From NCBI GenBank assembly GCA_001599755.1, contig BCHX01000005.1, positions 3,592,409 through 3,656,408 on the forward strand: a stretch of DNA of 64,000 nucleotides. Direction: 5' to 3'. Both the position numbers and the translations under genes were made by a program. Numbering within the stretch: position 1 is the stretch's first letter; every line of letters starts with the position of its first letter. Positions 43,037 through 53,680 of the stretch are shown in pieces. The DNA is from Gliomastix tumulicola (taxonomy: Eukaryota > Ascomycota > Sordariomycetes > Hypocreales > Bionectriaceae). The notes beneath the pieces were generated by a model. It worked only from the letters and a program-made list of their open reading frames with translations. It had not been told where the DNA came from and searched no databases.

Positions 43037-44808
43037 CTACAGGCAGATAGGGCCGACCTCGGAGTTACTCTTGAGCTGTACAGCTTTGTCGTCAGCCGCA
43101 AAGACTGCCACAGTGTCGGCCTCGGGGTCGTAGAGCGGCCATGTGAAGCCGCTAGACGTTGAGCTGAGATCTTCCGTTCCTCCCTTGGCAAAGGACAACC
43201 AAAGCTCTATCACACTCTTCATTAGCTGCCTCTTCTTCTCTCCCACATTCTACGTAGCGTGTCAAAGGGGTAGGTCATGCTTACCTTGCATAGCGATGCT
43301 AGTGTCCCACTCCAGCTCGGAGGAATTCCCCCGGAACTGGCTGTGCTGGCCGCTAAGCAGCGGCAGTTCAACGCCGTGCATCGCGCCGATCCAGGGCAGC
43401 GGGGTGATGTTGGAGAAGTTCCCGCTGTACAGGTAGTGATAGGTCGGCAGACCGCCTCCGAGTCGGTTCCTGGGTCACGCGGGTTAGTCACTTGAGAGGC
43501 TCGTTCTGGCTAGGACTTCTCTGAACTCACTTGATCTCGCCGAGGGGCAGGCACCGGATGATATTCGTCGTGATACCGACCTCGATCTCGCTGACTGACT
43601 CCTCCGTCCACGTCGTGGCAAAGGCCGCGCCCTCGCGCGCGTTGGTCCCGATGATGGATGGAATTTTGGCGATCCTCCCCTCCGCCGCACGCTTCTTGTT
43701 GTCCGAGAAGACGGTCGTACCATCGACTCCGGCAGCAAAGACGGCGGTGGGCGTGTTGACGACAAAGTCCAGCAGCTTGCCCGCGTCGACTTTCTGCATG
43801 CACGCCAGCTCCTTGGCCGAGCTGAGGCTCGCGCACCCGCTGGCAACGGCGGCCGCCGTGAAGCTCAGGTGCAGCACGTCCAGGGCCGTGATGTAGGCGC
43901 CCGAGCCGCCGGACTGCGCGATGATGCCCTTGACGATGGGGTCGTCCGGGTAGGCGTAGCCGTAGTTGGTGGTGCTGTAGCCGCCGGCGGACTGGCCCCA
44001 GAGGATGATGTTGTCCGGGTCGCCGCCGAAGGCTGCGATGTTGTCGCGGGTCCATTCGACGCTGTGTATCTCAGCTGGTTAGTCAAGTGATGGTGTGTTG
44101 GCGGCCGGGGATGAGACTCACGCAAGTCTCTGGTCCAGGAGGCCGACATTGACGGACTGGCCTCTTGCGTTGGGGAAGCCGAAGATGTTGAGACGGTAGC
44201 TGGGAATTTGTCAGTACCTAAGTAGGTAGGCATTCACCTCCATGGCCCGCGATCCCTCAATCAGCTACTCACTTGATCGTCACGATGACCATCTCCTGCG
44301 TGCGCTCGACCCACTGGTCAGGGATGGCATACGGCACATTCGCACTACCCGTAGCAAACGCGCCGCCAGGGATAAACACAAAGACAGGCAGCTTCTCCTC
44401 CGCTGCCCCAGCAGGCGCGTAGACATTCAGAAATAAGCAGTCCTCGCTCTGCGATGGGCTCCCCGGGAGGAACTCGGGCATGTACTTGTCGTAGAGGGCC
44501 GTTACCGAAGACGAGCCTGGCTGGAGGCAGGACGGGCCGTAGGCGGACGCATCCCTGACATCGCCATCCGCAGTGTAAGGAGCCGGCGGCTGAAATCGGA
44601 GATCGCCCACGGGGCTCTGCGCGTAGGGGATGCCCAGGAACTGTCGGACGTTGGGCGCAGTATCTTTGACAGTGCCCTGGAGCTCGCCGCTGGAGGTGCT
44701 GACGACGAGGTCTTGTAGTGAGGCCCGCTGGAGGCTCACCACAGCGGCCTCGGAGGCCCGGAGCAGCGCTAGAAGGGCGAGGCTTCGCAACATGCTGAAG
44801 ATCTGCAT
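43037..44808 (-). CDS. Secreted type-B carboxylesterase, 499 aa, 5 exons
   Basis: Minus-strand exons are 44808-44273, 44199-44122, 44061-43531, 43469-43285 and 43206-43037. The order shows a signal peptide (MLRSLALLALLRASEAA), LGIPYAQSPVGDLRFQPP, EDCLFLNVYAP, oxyanion-hole segment FIPGGAF, VTINYRLNIFGFPN across intron 1, nucleophile elbow WGQSAGG (Ser about 229), the acid residue in GTNAREGAAF and the catalytic His in GAMHGVELP, then LWLSFAKGG. This is the full catalytic set and normal length of alpha/beta-hydrolase type-B esterases (cholinesterase/lipase-like). The enzyme is exported and hydrolyses esters. The natural substrate could be plant cell-wall feruloyl or acyl esters, lipids, or a metabolite. 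The four introns are 60-78 nt with standard ends, and joining them keeps a single frame throughout. Confidence 0.9.
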
Positions 44809-45606
44809 CGTCTTTCGCTTGGCGCGGAGCGTGAGAGAGGGTGGGAAGCTATCGGGGCAGAAAGCGGGAAGGGTTTGGCGGATGGGCGATCATATAGCCA
44901 TGAATTGGAAGGATCGCTGGGCCGAGCCAGGACAGGCCTGACAGCTCATAAATGGGCTGTCAGTGCGTGCCAAGGCTGTGCCTGGTCGAGTAAGATTGGA
45001 TGTCGGATGCGCTGTGATGCAAGGATTAGAAGGATTTCCACGACCGCGACTCCCCGAGTTTCGGAAACGCCGCTGCTTACTCCCCGGGCTCATTGAGCAG
45101 GTAAACGCCGATGAAACAGCATGATTGGCATTGTTGCATGCGCGAGGGCCAGGCGAAGTCCCAAAAGCCGCGCCTGCGCTTCTGAAACTCGGCTGCACCG
45201 TCTCTCGGCGCGGCCTCAAGGAGCGTTTCATTTTGGCAGCATGTGGTGTTGGATGAATGGAAATGGATGGATGGCTTCCAAGACGAGGTTTGGAGAAAGA
45301 TGGCCCACGCCGCCCAAATTCTCAGGGATCGAGGTGACGGAAACTTTGAGCCACATACCCACCTAAATGTATAGGCTCATGACTCAAATATTTATTCCAC
45401 CACTCGTCAGGTTTAACCACTCCGACTTCTCCTACCCTACACCACCTGCAACCCCACGAAGGGGGCGACGTATTACGTTTCCTCGCCATGTTCATTCACA
45501 TCAACAGATCAAGCCCAGTAAGTAAACCGGCGTCATATTAAGTCTAACTAATGCCCTGAATGAGCTCTAGAGCTAACTTTTTATCTTTCCCTTGCCCCCC
45601 CTCAAC
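44809..45606. other. Intergenic, 0.8 kb
   Basis: This is the upstream region of the carboxylesterase. No gene, RNA or clear element is seen. Short overlapping frames only. Confidence 0.5.
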
Positions 45607-46764
45607 TCAAGGAGAGTTCGTCAGCTCGGCCGCGAACATGGCACCACAATATCCGTTTCCAGCAACCGCCTGGGGATATTCCCCGAAACTGATGAGCAGG
45701 GCGCCGAGATCATCCGCCTGGACGTTGTCGCAGGGCCCGCCCGGAGTGTAGAACCTGGTGCACTGGCCCGTGCTCGGCTGGTACGAGAACAGGTTCGTGG
45801 CGGAGTTCTGGTCCTCGATGCCGAGCGCCCAGTTGCAGCAGTCCTCGGGGCTGGCGACGCCCGGGAGGATCTGGCTCTTGACCGCGTCGTTCAGCGGGTC
45901 GACGCCGATGGCGGGGATGTCCACGTAGAAGTCGGCGAAGTTGTTGGTGGCGCAGGCGGCCTGGACGGTGTACGTGACGGTGCCCGTCTCCGTCTCGGTG
46001 GTGGTCACGGTGGCTTGGGTGGGGATGACCTCCGTCGTGGTCTCCGTGACCGTGTCGGTATCGGTCTCGGTCTCGGTGGTGCTGGCGATGGGAGTCGTGG
46101 TCGTGGTCTCGGTGACGGTGGACGTGGTGGTGGCGGAGGGCGTGCCTGCAGTGACGACAGTCGTGGTTGTCGTGCACGTCGTGGCGCACACAGGCCCGCA
46201 CTCAGGCTCGCACTCAGGCTCGCATTCAGGATCGCATTTGGGGCATGGGATCTTGAATGGCTCTGGCTCTGCCTTGGGATCCGCCTCGGCCTCCGGGCTG
46301 GCTGCACGAGGAAGCATAGGGACGTGTCTCTTCAGGCGCCTTCGCACACCCTCGACGGCTCGCTTGGCCAGGTCGCCGACACCGCCGCCGTAGGCTCCAT
46401 CGTAGGTGGCCCCCGGGAGCGACGACTGGACCGGCAGGAAGCCGTCAGGTGTCGGCTGGGTGTAGGTGGGATACGAGGTAGTCGTCTCCGTCTCGGTGGT
46501 GGTGCCGGTGACGGCGACGATGATGTCAGTCTCCGTGTCAGTCTCCGTCTCCGTCTCCGTGATGGTGAAGGTAGTCGTAGAGGTGGGGTCCGTCTCAGTG
46601 AGGGTTGTGGTGCTGTAGATGGTGGCGGTGTACGTTGCGGGCGTAGTGGTTGACGTCTCCGTGCACGTGGACGTGACGGTGCAGTCAAGGTTGTCCTGGG
46701 CAGCAGCAGGCGACAGGTTGCCTAGGAGGGCCACGAGGGCCACGAGAGTGGCGGTAGAAAACAT
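45607..46764 (-). CDS. Thr-rich secreted protein with C-terminal Cys domain, 385 aa
   Basis: This intronless gene starts at ATG 46764 (a GTG three codons upstream is not used). A signal peptide (MFSTATLVALVALLGNLSPAAAQ) is followed by two long Thr/Glu-rich stretches (for example TETETETDTETD, TETDTDTVTETTTEV) expected to be heavily O-glycosylated. Between them lies a Gly-rich segment, a basic patch with dibasic sites (LAKRAVEGVRRRLKRH) and a short Cys repeat (CPKCDPECEPECEPECGPVC). The last 110 residues form a separate Cys-containing domain (QAACATNNFADFYVD ... PEDCCNWALG ... GQCTRFYTPGGPC ... GNGYCG), reminiscent of apple/PAN-like modules of fungal extracellular proteins. There is no GPI signal. 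It is probably a cell-wall or matrix protein. The function is unknown. Confidence 0.8.
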   Translation of the reverse strand: MFSTATLVALVALLGNLSPAAAQDNLDCTVTSTCTETSTTTPATYTATIYSTTTLTETDPTSTTTFTITETETETDTETDIIVAVTGTTTETETTTSYPTYTQPTPDGFLPVQSSLPGATYDGAYGGGVGDLAKRAVEGVRRRLKRHVPMLPRAASPEAEADPKAEPEPFKIPCPKCDPECEPECEPECGPVCATTCTTTTTVVTAGTPSATTTSTVTETTTTTPIASTTETETDTDTVTETTTEVIPTQATVTTTETETGTVTYTVQAACATNNFADFYVDIPAIGVDPLNDAVKSQILPGVASPEDCCNWALGIEDQNSATNLFSYQPSTGQCTRFYTPGGPCDNVQADDLGALLISFGEYPQAVAGNGYCGAMFAAELTNSP

Positions 46765-47825
46765 GGTTGGCACGCGACTGGCTGAGATAATAAGAGTGAG
46801 TAGGCTTGGTTGTCCGGGACATCGCCAGCCTCTCTATTTATATCTATAAACAGCCACTCTCCCCTTTGTTGAGACCTTCCTATCTGTTGGGAGAAGAGAG
46901 TTAAGTGCCATCATGCCACGTCGGCGATGCCCTGTCAAAAAGACTCAACTTGGACTGCAATTGTATTGCTGCAGAGGGAGGCATTTTTCTTGTTCTCGAA
47001 GCCCTCAACAACAGCCACTCAACCATGTGGCGTGGCGGCGTGGCGGCGTGTCGAAATGATGGGGTGAGGTGCCACGTTCTTCCAAGGAACGCCATGCCCG
47101 CACTGATTGGAATGAACGAATGGCTTTGGGATTGGCTTCTTGGGAAAGCATTGTGCTGAGGTGAATGCCATGAGCATTCATGCTGAACATAATCACTTTA
47201 CTGCCATATCAGGTAGGAGTCTGTATAGCCTCACAGCGATAACTCATTGGCCCTTGCACAATGTTTAAAACAAGCATAGAGGGTCCACTCTACACGGCGA
47301 GATGCCCGTGATCCCGGCGATGCGGGGAGTCGGGAAGAAGCTTCCAAGAAGGAAGGGGACTGGAGGTGGTCTAGTCGAGTCCATACATGCAGGACACATG
47401 CATGCCAATACAGACAGATATTAATTGACTAAGTAGCCATAACCCGTACCTCGCGCTCAATGCCACCCTCCTGCAGGCTGACATGCAACACCGACATGCA
47501 GGAACCCCGGCCTCGGAAACAACATCGACAGTGCGACCCCTTTCCACGCCGAACGTCGATAAGCTCAAAGGGGACCTTCAATCCCCTCACGAACTGCAAG
47601 AATAGCCGTGAACCGAACGTGGAGTTGCAGGACAAGCCACCCGGCAAATGTCCTCGGGAGAAGTCTGTAGTGCGTAGTGCAGTCCGCTAGTGTCACGGCC
47701 AGCTGCCAGCTTCGCCCTGAGCATCATCTCCCGCATGTCTTCACCTCTAGCGGGCCCTGTATTCGCGCCAATCAAGTTGCGTGATGGCCTCTGCGTCTGC
47801 GGAGATGGCCTCATGTGCTCGTTTA

Positions 47826-47831
47826 GGCTAA
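47826..47831 (+). promoter_or_regulatory. XlnR-like site before GH67
   Basis: GGCTAA fits the GGCTAR core of XlnR and lies 244 nt before the alpha-glucuronidase start. Fungal aguA genes are known XlnR targets. Chance occurrence of a 6-mer remains possible. Confidence 0.45.
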
Positions 47832-47875
47832 TATGTCTTAGTGACGACGGGTCAATTGGGGATATTGGGGCATAT

Positions 47876-47881
47876 GCGGGG
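47876..47881 (+). promoter_or_regulatory. CreA-like site before GH67
   Basis: GCGGGG fits the carbon-repressor consensus SYGGRG. It lies between the XlnR-like site and the TATA box, the usual arrangement in repressible CAZyme promoters. Confidence 0.4.
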
Positions 47882-47957
47882 GAAGGACAGATGCCCCTGG
47901 ACGGACGTGCTCGAGATTAAACGGCCTTGTTCGGGTCGCTTCATCGGATGGGATCCC

Positions 47958-47963
47958 GTGGGG
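47958..47963 (+). promoter_or_regulatory. Second CreA-like site before GH67
   Basis: GTGGGG fits SYGGRG and lies 22 nt before the TATA box. Together with the first site it suggests glucose repression. The 6-bp consensus is weak on its own. Confidence 0.35.
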
Positions 47964-47984
47964 AAGAGGGTGTCGATGGAACGG

Positions 47985-47992
47985 TATAAATA
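47985..47992 (+). promoter_or_regulatory. TATA box of the GH67 gene
   Basis: TATAAATA lies about 83 nt upstream of the start codon at 48075. Confidence 0.65.
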
Positions 47993-48074
47993 ATATGCGT
48001 TTCCCCCCTTTTCCGTCTGGACGGCTTTCGTGAGGTGACATCGGTCTGCAAGCTTCACGGGCCAATTGACCACT

Positions 48075-50648
48075 ATGCGCCCATCTCTCTGGCTTCCTGC
48101 GCTGGCGGGACTCGCCGGTCTGGTCCTCGCTGAAGACGGACTCGACGGCTGGCTGCGATATGCCCGGCTGCCCAAGTGCCATACCAAGGGCCTCCTCGAC
48201 AGCTTCCCCTCGGCCATTGTTACCCTTGACGCGCGCAAGGGATACCCTGTCGAGACAGCCGGAACTGAGCTGCAGAAGGGCATCAGCGGCATCCTCGGCC
48301 TCGACCTCGAGCTCCTCGACGCCCTCCCCTCCTCCTCCTCCAAGTCCGACTCCTCCCCGCGCATCATCGTCTCGACCGTAGAAGCCTACACCGCCGCTGC
48401 CGGCGCCGGCTCCCTCCCCGCGGACGCAGAGGACCTCATCGACGACGGCTTCTACATCTCGGCGCACCACAAAGGTGAAGACGTCCTCCTCCTCGGCTCC
48501 AACGAGCGAGCCGCCCTCTACGCCGCCTTCGAGTACCTCTCCACGCTCGCGCAGCCCCCCTTCAAGCCCATCGCCTACGCGACGAACCCGGACGCGCCCA
48601 TCCGCTGGGCCAACCAGTGGGACAACCTCTGGCAGAACGGCACGCACGGCTCCGTCGAGCGTGGGTACGGCGGCGTGTCCATCTTCTTTGACGGCGTGGG
48701 CTTCGTGCGGGAGGATCTGTCGCGGGTGCCGCTGTACGGACGCCTGCTGTCCTCGGTGCGCGTGAACGCCCTTGTGATCAACAATGTCAACGCGGATCCG
48801 GGCATCTTCAGTGAGAGGAACCTGGACGGCGTCGAGGCCATTGCGGATCTGCTGCGGCCCTGGGGCGTGCAGCTCGGCCTCTCGCTCAACTTTGCGTCGC
48901 CCAAGACCTTTGGCGGCCTGGACACGTTCGACCCCCTGGACGAGGGCGTCATCACCTGGTGGGAGGATATTACTGATGAGCTGTACCGCCGCGTGCCAGA
49001 CATGGCCGGCTACCTCGTCAAGGCCAACTCGGAGGGCCAGCCCGGACCGCAGGAGTACAACCGCACGCTCGCCGAGGGCGCGAACCTCTTCGCCAAGGCC
49101 GTGAAGCCGCACGGCGGCCTCGTGCTCTTCCGCGCGTTTGTGTACGACCACCACGCGGACTGGAACGACTGGTACGCGGACCGGGCCAACGACGCGGTCA
49201 AGTACTTCGTCGACGAGGACGGGCACTTTGACGACAACGTGGTGATCCAGATCAAGTACGGCCCCATCGACTTCCAGGTGCGCGAGCCGCCGAGCCCGCT
49301 GTTCAGCACGCTGCGGGACACGCCCGTCGCCATCGAGCTGCAGGTGTCGCAGGAGTACCTGGGCCACCAGTGCCACGTCGTCTACCTCCCGCCGCTGTGG
49401 CAGACGATCCTCGGCTTCGACATGCGCGTCGACGGCAAGGCGTCCCCCGTGCGGGACATCCTGAACGGCAAGGTGTTTGGGCACAAGCTGGGCGGCTACA
49501 CGTCCGTGATGAACGTCGGCACAAACGCCACCTGGCTCGGCAGCCACCTCTCCATGTCGAACCTGTACGCCTTCGGCCGTCTCGCGTGGGAGCCGACGCT
49601 CGACTCGGTCGCTATCCTCGAGGACTGGACGCGTCTGACCTTCGGCCTCAGCCGCACCGTCCGCGAGGCCGTGACGGAGCTCAGCATGGCCTCGTGGCCG
49701 ACGTACGAGAACTACACGGGCAACCTCGGCGTCCAGACGCTCGTCGACATCCTCTACACGCACTACGGCCCCAACCCGGCGAGCATGGACCACAACGGCT
49801 GGGGCCAGTGGACGCGCGCCAACACGCAGAGCATCGGTATGGACCGCACCGTCTGGAACGGCACCGGCAACGCGGGCCAGTACCACGACCAAGTCGCGGA
49901 ACTCTTCGAGTCGCCCGAGACCACCCCGGACGACCTCATGCTGTGGTTCCACCACGTTCCCTACGAGTTCCGCCTGCACTCGGGCAAGACGGTCATCCAG
50001 CACTTCTACGACGCGCACTACGACGGCGCGGAGCGGGCGGCCACCTTCCCGGACCTGTGGCGGAAGCTCAAGGGGAAGATCGACGACGAGCGCTGGGAGC
50101 ACCAGATGTTCCGGCTGGAGTACCAGGCCGGGCATGCCATCGTCTGGCGGGATGCCATCAACGAGTTCTACAGGAACCTGTCGGGTATCCCGGACGAGGC
50201 TGGGCGCGTGAGGAACCACCCCTGGCGCATCGAGGCCGAGAAGATGACCCTCGACGGCTACGCGCCCGTGTCTGTGTTCCCCACGGAGACGGCCTCCCAG
50301 TACACGGCCATCGTGACCAACAGCACGGGCACGGCCAGCACGAAGCTCGACAACGTCGACAGCGGCACGTACAACCTCGCCGTCAACTACTACGACATCA
50401 CGGGCGGCAACTCCACGTGGGAGATCTCCCTCAACGACGGACTTGTGGGCGTCTGGGCGGGCGACGTCGAGTACAAGCTGGGCAAGTTCCCGAGCACGAT
50501 GCTCGACGGACACTCGGCCATCCGCATCACGTTCTGGGACGTGGACATTGAGAAGGGGGATACGCTCACGGTCAGGGGAACGGCCAACGGCGCTGAGAAG
50601 GCGCCGCTGGACTACATCTCCATCCTGCCGATCGGGGAGGTGGACTAA
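48075..50648 (+). CDS. aguA: GH67 alpha-glucuronidase, 857 aa
   Basis: This intronless gene encodes a signal peptide (MRPSLWLPALAGLAGLVLA) and a full-length family 67 enzyme (fungal members are about 840 aa). The N-terminal domain has WLRYARLPKCH. The catalytic barrel shows NPDAPIRWANQWDNL, YGGVSIFFDG, YLVKANSEGQPGP (region of the acid Glu), DWNDWYADRAND, VVIQIKYGPIDFQVREP (region of the base Asp/Glu pair) and CHVVYLPPLWQ. The C-terminal helical domain has ASWPTYENYTGNLG and WFHHVPYEF. It removes 4-O-methyl-glucuronic acid from the non-reducing ends of xylo-oligosaccharides outside the cell, helping beta-xylosidases finish xylan breakdown. A Ser/Lys/Asp-rich insert (about residues 80-90) looks like a variable surface loop. 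The first ATG is used. The frame extends nine nucleotides further only to a TTG. The stop lies 85 nt from that of the convergent monooxygenase. Confidence 0.95.
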   Translation: MRPSLWLPALAGLAGLVLAEDGLDGWLRYARLPKCHTKGLLDSFPSAIVTLDARKGYPVETAGTELQKGISGILGLDLELLDALPSSSSKSDSSPRIIVSTVEAYTAAAGAGSLPADAEDLIDDGFYISAHHKGEDVLLLGSNERAALYAAFEYLSTLAQPPFKPIAYATNPDAPIRWANQWDNLWQNGTHGSVERGYGGVSIFFDGVGFVREDLSRVPLYGRLLSSVRVNALVINNVNADPGIFSERNLDGVEAIADLLRPWGVQLGLSLNFASPKTFGGLDTFDPLDEGVITWWEDITDELYRRVPDMAGYLVKANSEGQPGPQEYNRTLAEGANLFAKAVKPHGGLVLFRAFVYDHHADWNDWYADRANDAVKYFVDEDGHFDDNVVIQIKYGPIDFQVREPPSPLFSTLRDTPVAIELQVSQEYLGHQCHVVYLPPLWQTILGFDMRVDGKASPVRDILNGKVFGHKLGGYTSVMNVGTNATWLGSHLSMSNLYAFGRLAWEPTLDSVAILEDWTRLTFGLSRTVREAVTELSMASWPTYENYTGNLGVQTLVDILYTHYGPNPASMDHNGWGQWTRANTQSIGMDRTVWNGTGNAGQYHDQVAELFESPETTPDDLMLWFHHVPYEFRLHSGKTVIQHFYDAHYDGAERAATFPDLWRKLKGKIDDERWEHQMFRLEYQAGHAIVWRDAINEFYRNLSGIPDEAGRVRNHPWRIEAEKMTLDGYAPVSVFPTETASQYTAIVTNSTGTASTKLDNVDSGTYNLAVNYYDITGGNSTWEISLNDGLVGVWAGDVEYKLGKFPSTMLDGHSAIRITFWDVDIEKGDTLTVRGTANGAEKAPLDYISILPIGEVD

Positions 50649-50733
50649 TAGTTAGCATATCTCTTATTAGAAAATACCGTATATGATTTTGGAAAAAAAA
50701 GGAGAACATAATATCAAGCACATATCGCGGAGC

Positions 50734-52769
50734 TCAAGCCTCCTCCGCTTTGTCCTCCAAGTCCATCTTGCTCATCCTATTCGCATGCAAAATCGCCTGC
50801 TCAGCCCCCTCCCACGCTCTTCTCTTCCCCGTCTCGAAGAACCGCCACATATGCGGCGTGTTGACTCCGTACGCCATGGCCGCATACATCCACGGCCTCG
50901 TCACCGAGAACAGCAACCCCTTCCACGTCCAGCACGACAGATTCTCGTAGAGCCCCGTGCCCGCCGCCCGATGCACGAACTCGAGCCAGGGACCGCCACG
51001 GACCATGCCGGGCAGCTGCGTGACGGGTTCCTTGAGGCAGCGGCGCTCGAACCAGGACTGGTGGAAGGACACCTCGCGGCGCATCTCGGCGAGCGGTGGG
51101 AGGGATGTCTTGCCGCTCCAGACCTGGGCGATGGCCATGGAGGCGAGCTCGCTGCAGCCGGCGGTATTTTCTGGGATGGCAATGTAGTTGAGGCAGGCGA
51201 GGGAGTCCGGGTAGGAGAGGGAGAAGACGTTTTGGTAGAGGTCTGGCTGCGGGGGCACCTTGAGTGCGTCTCTCCCCGTCGCGGTCGTGTGCTTGAAGGT
51301 CATGGCATCGCCAAGCAGGTCGAAGCTGGTGTGGTATCCCGTGCAGGCGACAATAGCGTCGATGTCTTCCAGCACGCTCCCATCCTCCATCTCAACTCTC
51401 TTCCCACCCAGAACCCTCCTGATCCCATACGCCGACCGCACCCGACCATCTCTAAGCGCAGGCACCAGGTCGTCGTTGATGAGTAGCGTCACGGGGTTCC
51501 CGGCATACTGCAGATCCGGCTGCAGCCTGTAGTCGGGCTCGATCGTGCCCCAGGCCCGCTGCATCGTCGACCGGAACATGCTGTTGGTGAGCCACGTGCT
51601 CAGCCGCGGCAAGTGCTCGTTGATCCAGTAGCCCACGCGGGAGGCCTTCCAGGTGATGACCTTGTCGAAGCGCTGGCCGTCGACGACGCGGGGCAGGATG
51701 ATGGAGCCGCGGCGGTGGGAGAAGTGGACGGCGGACGCGTAGGAGGAGAGTTCCTAGGGGTGTGTGTTAGTCGACGTTGTGATCGGTAAGACAGAAGAGC
51801 GACGGATGAAGGAAGGGGTAGGAAACGGGGCGGACCACTTACAACAGCACAGTCGGCACCAGAGTTCCCCTGTCCCACGACAATGACGTTCAGTCCTGCA
51901 AACTCCTCAGGCCTACCATCGTCAGTTTTTTACGTTTGCCCTATAGACGAGACACACGACACACACCTCTTGAACGCCTGTCCGTGTATAAATCGCCCCT
52001 CAAACTTCTCCAACCCCTCAATGTCCGGGTACTTGGCCATTGTCTCCGACCCGACGGCGTGCACGATCTTGTCAAACACTTCCTGGCGGAGCACTCTGCC
52101 ATTGCCGACGTACTCCTTTTCCTCGGCAATGGGCTTATCATCAACATCATCTTCATCACCACTGTCATCAGGGTCCTTGTAATAGCTGATGATCCACTTG
52201 CCGCCCGTCTTCTCATCTTCATGACGCACAACGGACGTGACGGTCGTGTTGAAGTGAATGTGTCGGTCGAGGCCGAAGTGACGGGCATACTGCTGGTAAT
52301 ACTCGCCAAGGACAGTTCCACGAGCATGGCAAGGGTATTCTATCATCGTTAGTACCGAACACGCCCTTAGAATGATGATGATGATGATGACTTTACCATC
52401 GGTATGGGGGAAATCCGACAACGGCGTCTGTTCGTCACACAGTCAGTGTCGTGTCCAACAACGGACAAGATGTACACTCCACTCACAGCGAACTTGCTCA
52501 GCTGAGCAGAAGTGTACTTGGTAATAGACGTGATCGACGGATCATAGCTGAAGGCCCAGACACCGCCAGGCTCAGACCGGCGTTCGAAGCCCGTGACGTG
52601 GAAGCCTTCTTCTCGGAGGGACTTCAGGGCGGCAAGACCACCTGGGCCTGGATCCTATTGTGCTCAGCCACTGCCATCCAAGAGTCGAGAGTGATGGGCA
52701 AATCGATTAGGGATAGTATGACTGACCAGCACCGATGACGGCGACACGCGGACCGTCTGAAGCCTGCAT
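50734..52769 (-). CDS. Flavin-containing monooxygenase, 565 aa, 6 exons
   Basis: Minus-strand exons are 52769-52727, 52647-52487, 52427-52397, 52339-51967, 51912-51843 and 51753-50734. The FAD-binding motif is formed across the first intron (VAVIGAG|PGGLAAL). PGGVWAFSYDPS, the FMO signature FEGRFIHGQAFKR, the NADPH motif VVVGQGNSGAD and VACTGYHTSFD follow in the expected order. Such enzymes oxygenate soft nucleophiles (N, S) or act as Baeyer-Villiger-like oxidases, often as tailoring enzymes in secondary metabolism. The 31-nt third exon (TPLSDFPHTD) is short, but its phase fits both sides. An acidic insert (DPDDSGDEDDVDDKP) within exon 4 is unusual for the family. The fourth exon follows an intron with a TCA/TGA repeat. 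Substrate unknown. The tandem methyltransferase gene upstream on the same strand may share the pathway. Confidence 0.92.
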
Positions 52770-53680
52770 AGCGAATGACACAGACACAGGTTGATGATGC
52801 CCGTCAAAGCGAATGGCAGACTAGCAACACCAGCAAGTCCTCAGTGAGCGACAGAGATGACAAAGCAGGTACCGCCGAGACGATAAAGACTCAAGGTAGG
52901 TAGACGGCGGCATCTATATACGACAGAGACGAACTTCCCCTTCTCAATCACACCTATACCGGATCCCCGGTTCTCGAGCTCTCCAACACGATTGTCCTAC
53001 ATTGTCTGTCCGTTTCACGACCTCTCACCCGCGGGCATATCGCGACCATCCATACCAAAACCAAGCAATACGCATGCAGGACAAGAAAGCATTGATATCT
53101 ATGTGGTCTGTGAACAGATAGATCTGCCATGACGACTTGGTCGATGCGCACGCCATTGGAGCTTATCACCTGAGCCATCCTGACGTAAAGGAGTCGGACA
53201 TGTCTGGGCACTAATCATGTGCCAGGACAGTCTAGTTATTCTGTCTGCTCATCTCCCGCGTGGCATCTCGCTTCAACCGACGCCCTGCCGATCTCTAGCA
53301 TGTGGAATTAGACGCTAGGGAACAATCGCAACCTCTACAGGGCAGATAGGGAACAATACTAACAGCGTCACCGCAAGAAGCATTCATCAACCTTTACCTA
53401 CGCTGATTGAATGCCTTATCTCTGCTTGTAGGCTTAACAGCTGGCCTGGCAGGGCTACACTGCCGCCTTGGACCAGTTGGGGATCACTCATTCTTCACGT
53501 GGTGCATCTGCAGAGGACTAGGAAGTATCAAATCAGTACTAGTAGTCAATTTGGTAGTCTGGTCATTCCTCGTCCAACAAAGTAAAAAGCACCACAAGAA
53601 GCATGCCTGCTCGCTTATCGATATCTAGAATTCCAACTCATTCCTGCTTCTGAAGTCTGTCGCCTTCAACCCTCCCCCAA
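52770..53680. other. Intergenic, 0.9 kb
   Basis: This is the promoter region of the flavin monooxygenase, following the methyltransferase 3' end. Neither a gene nor a clear site is seen. Confidence 0.5.

Larger units (their letters stand above)
46765..48074. other. Divergent promoter region, 1.3 kb
   Basis: This lies between the minus-strand Thr-rich protein gene and the plus-strand GH67 gene. The GH67-proximal 250 nt carry an XlnR-like site, two CreA-like sites and a TATA box. The rest shows nothing convincing. Confidence 0.55.

Noticed and set aside
45592..46653. 353-codon plus-strand frame antisense to the Thr-rich protein
   Set aside because: It is a Gly/Arg/Val low-complexity shadow. 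The minus strand has a clear signal peptide and ordered Cys domain.
47838..50513. 891-codon minus-strand frame antisense to GH67
   Set aside because: Composition is Val/Arg/Glu/Gly-rich without motifs, and the opposite strand encodes a complete alpha-glucuronidase.
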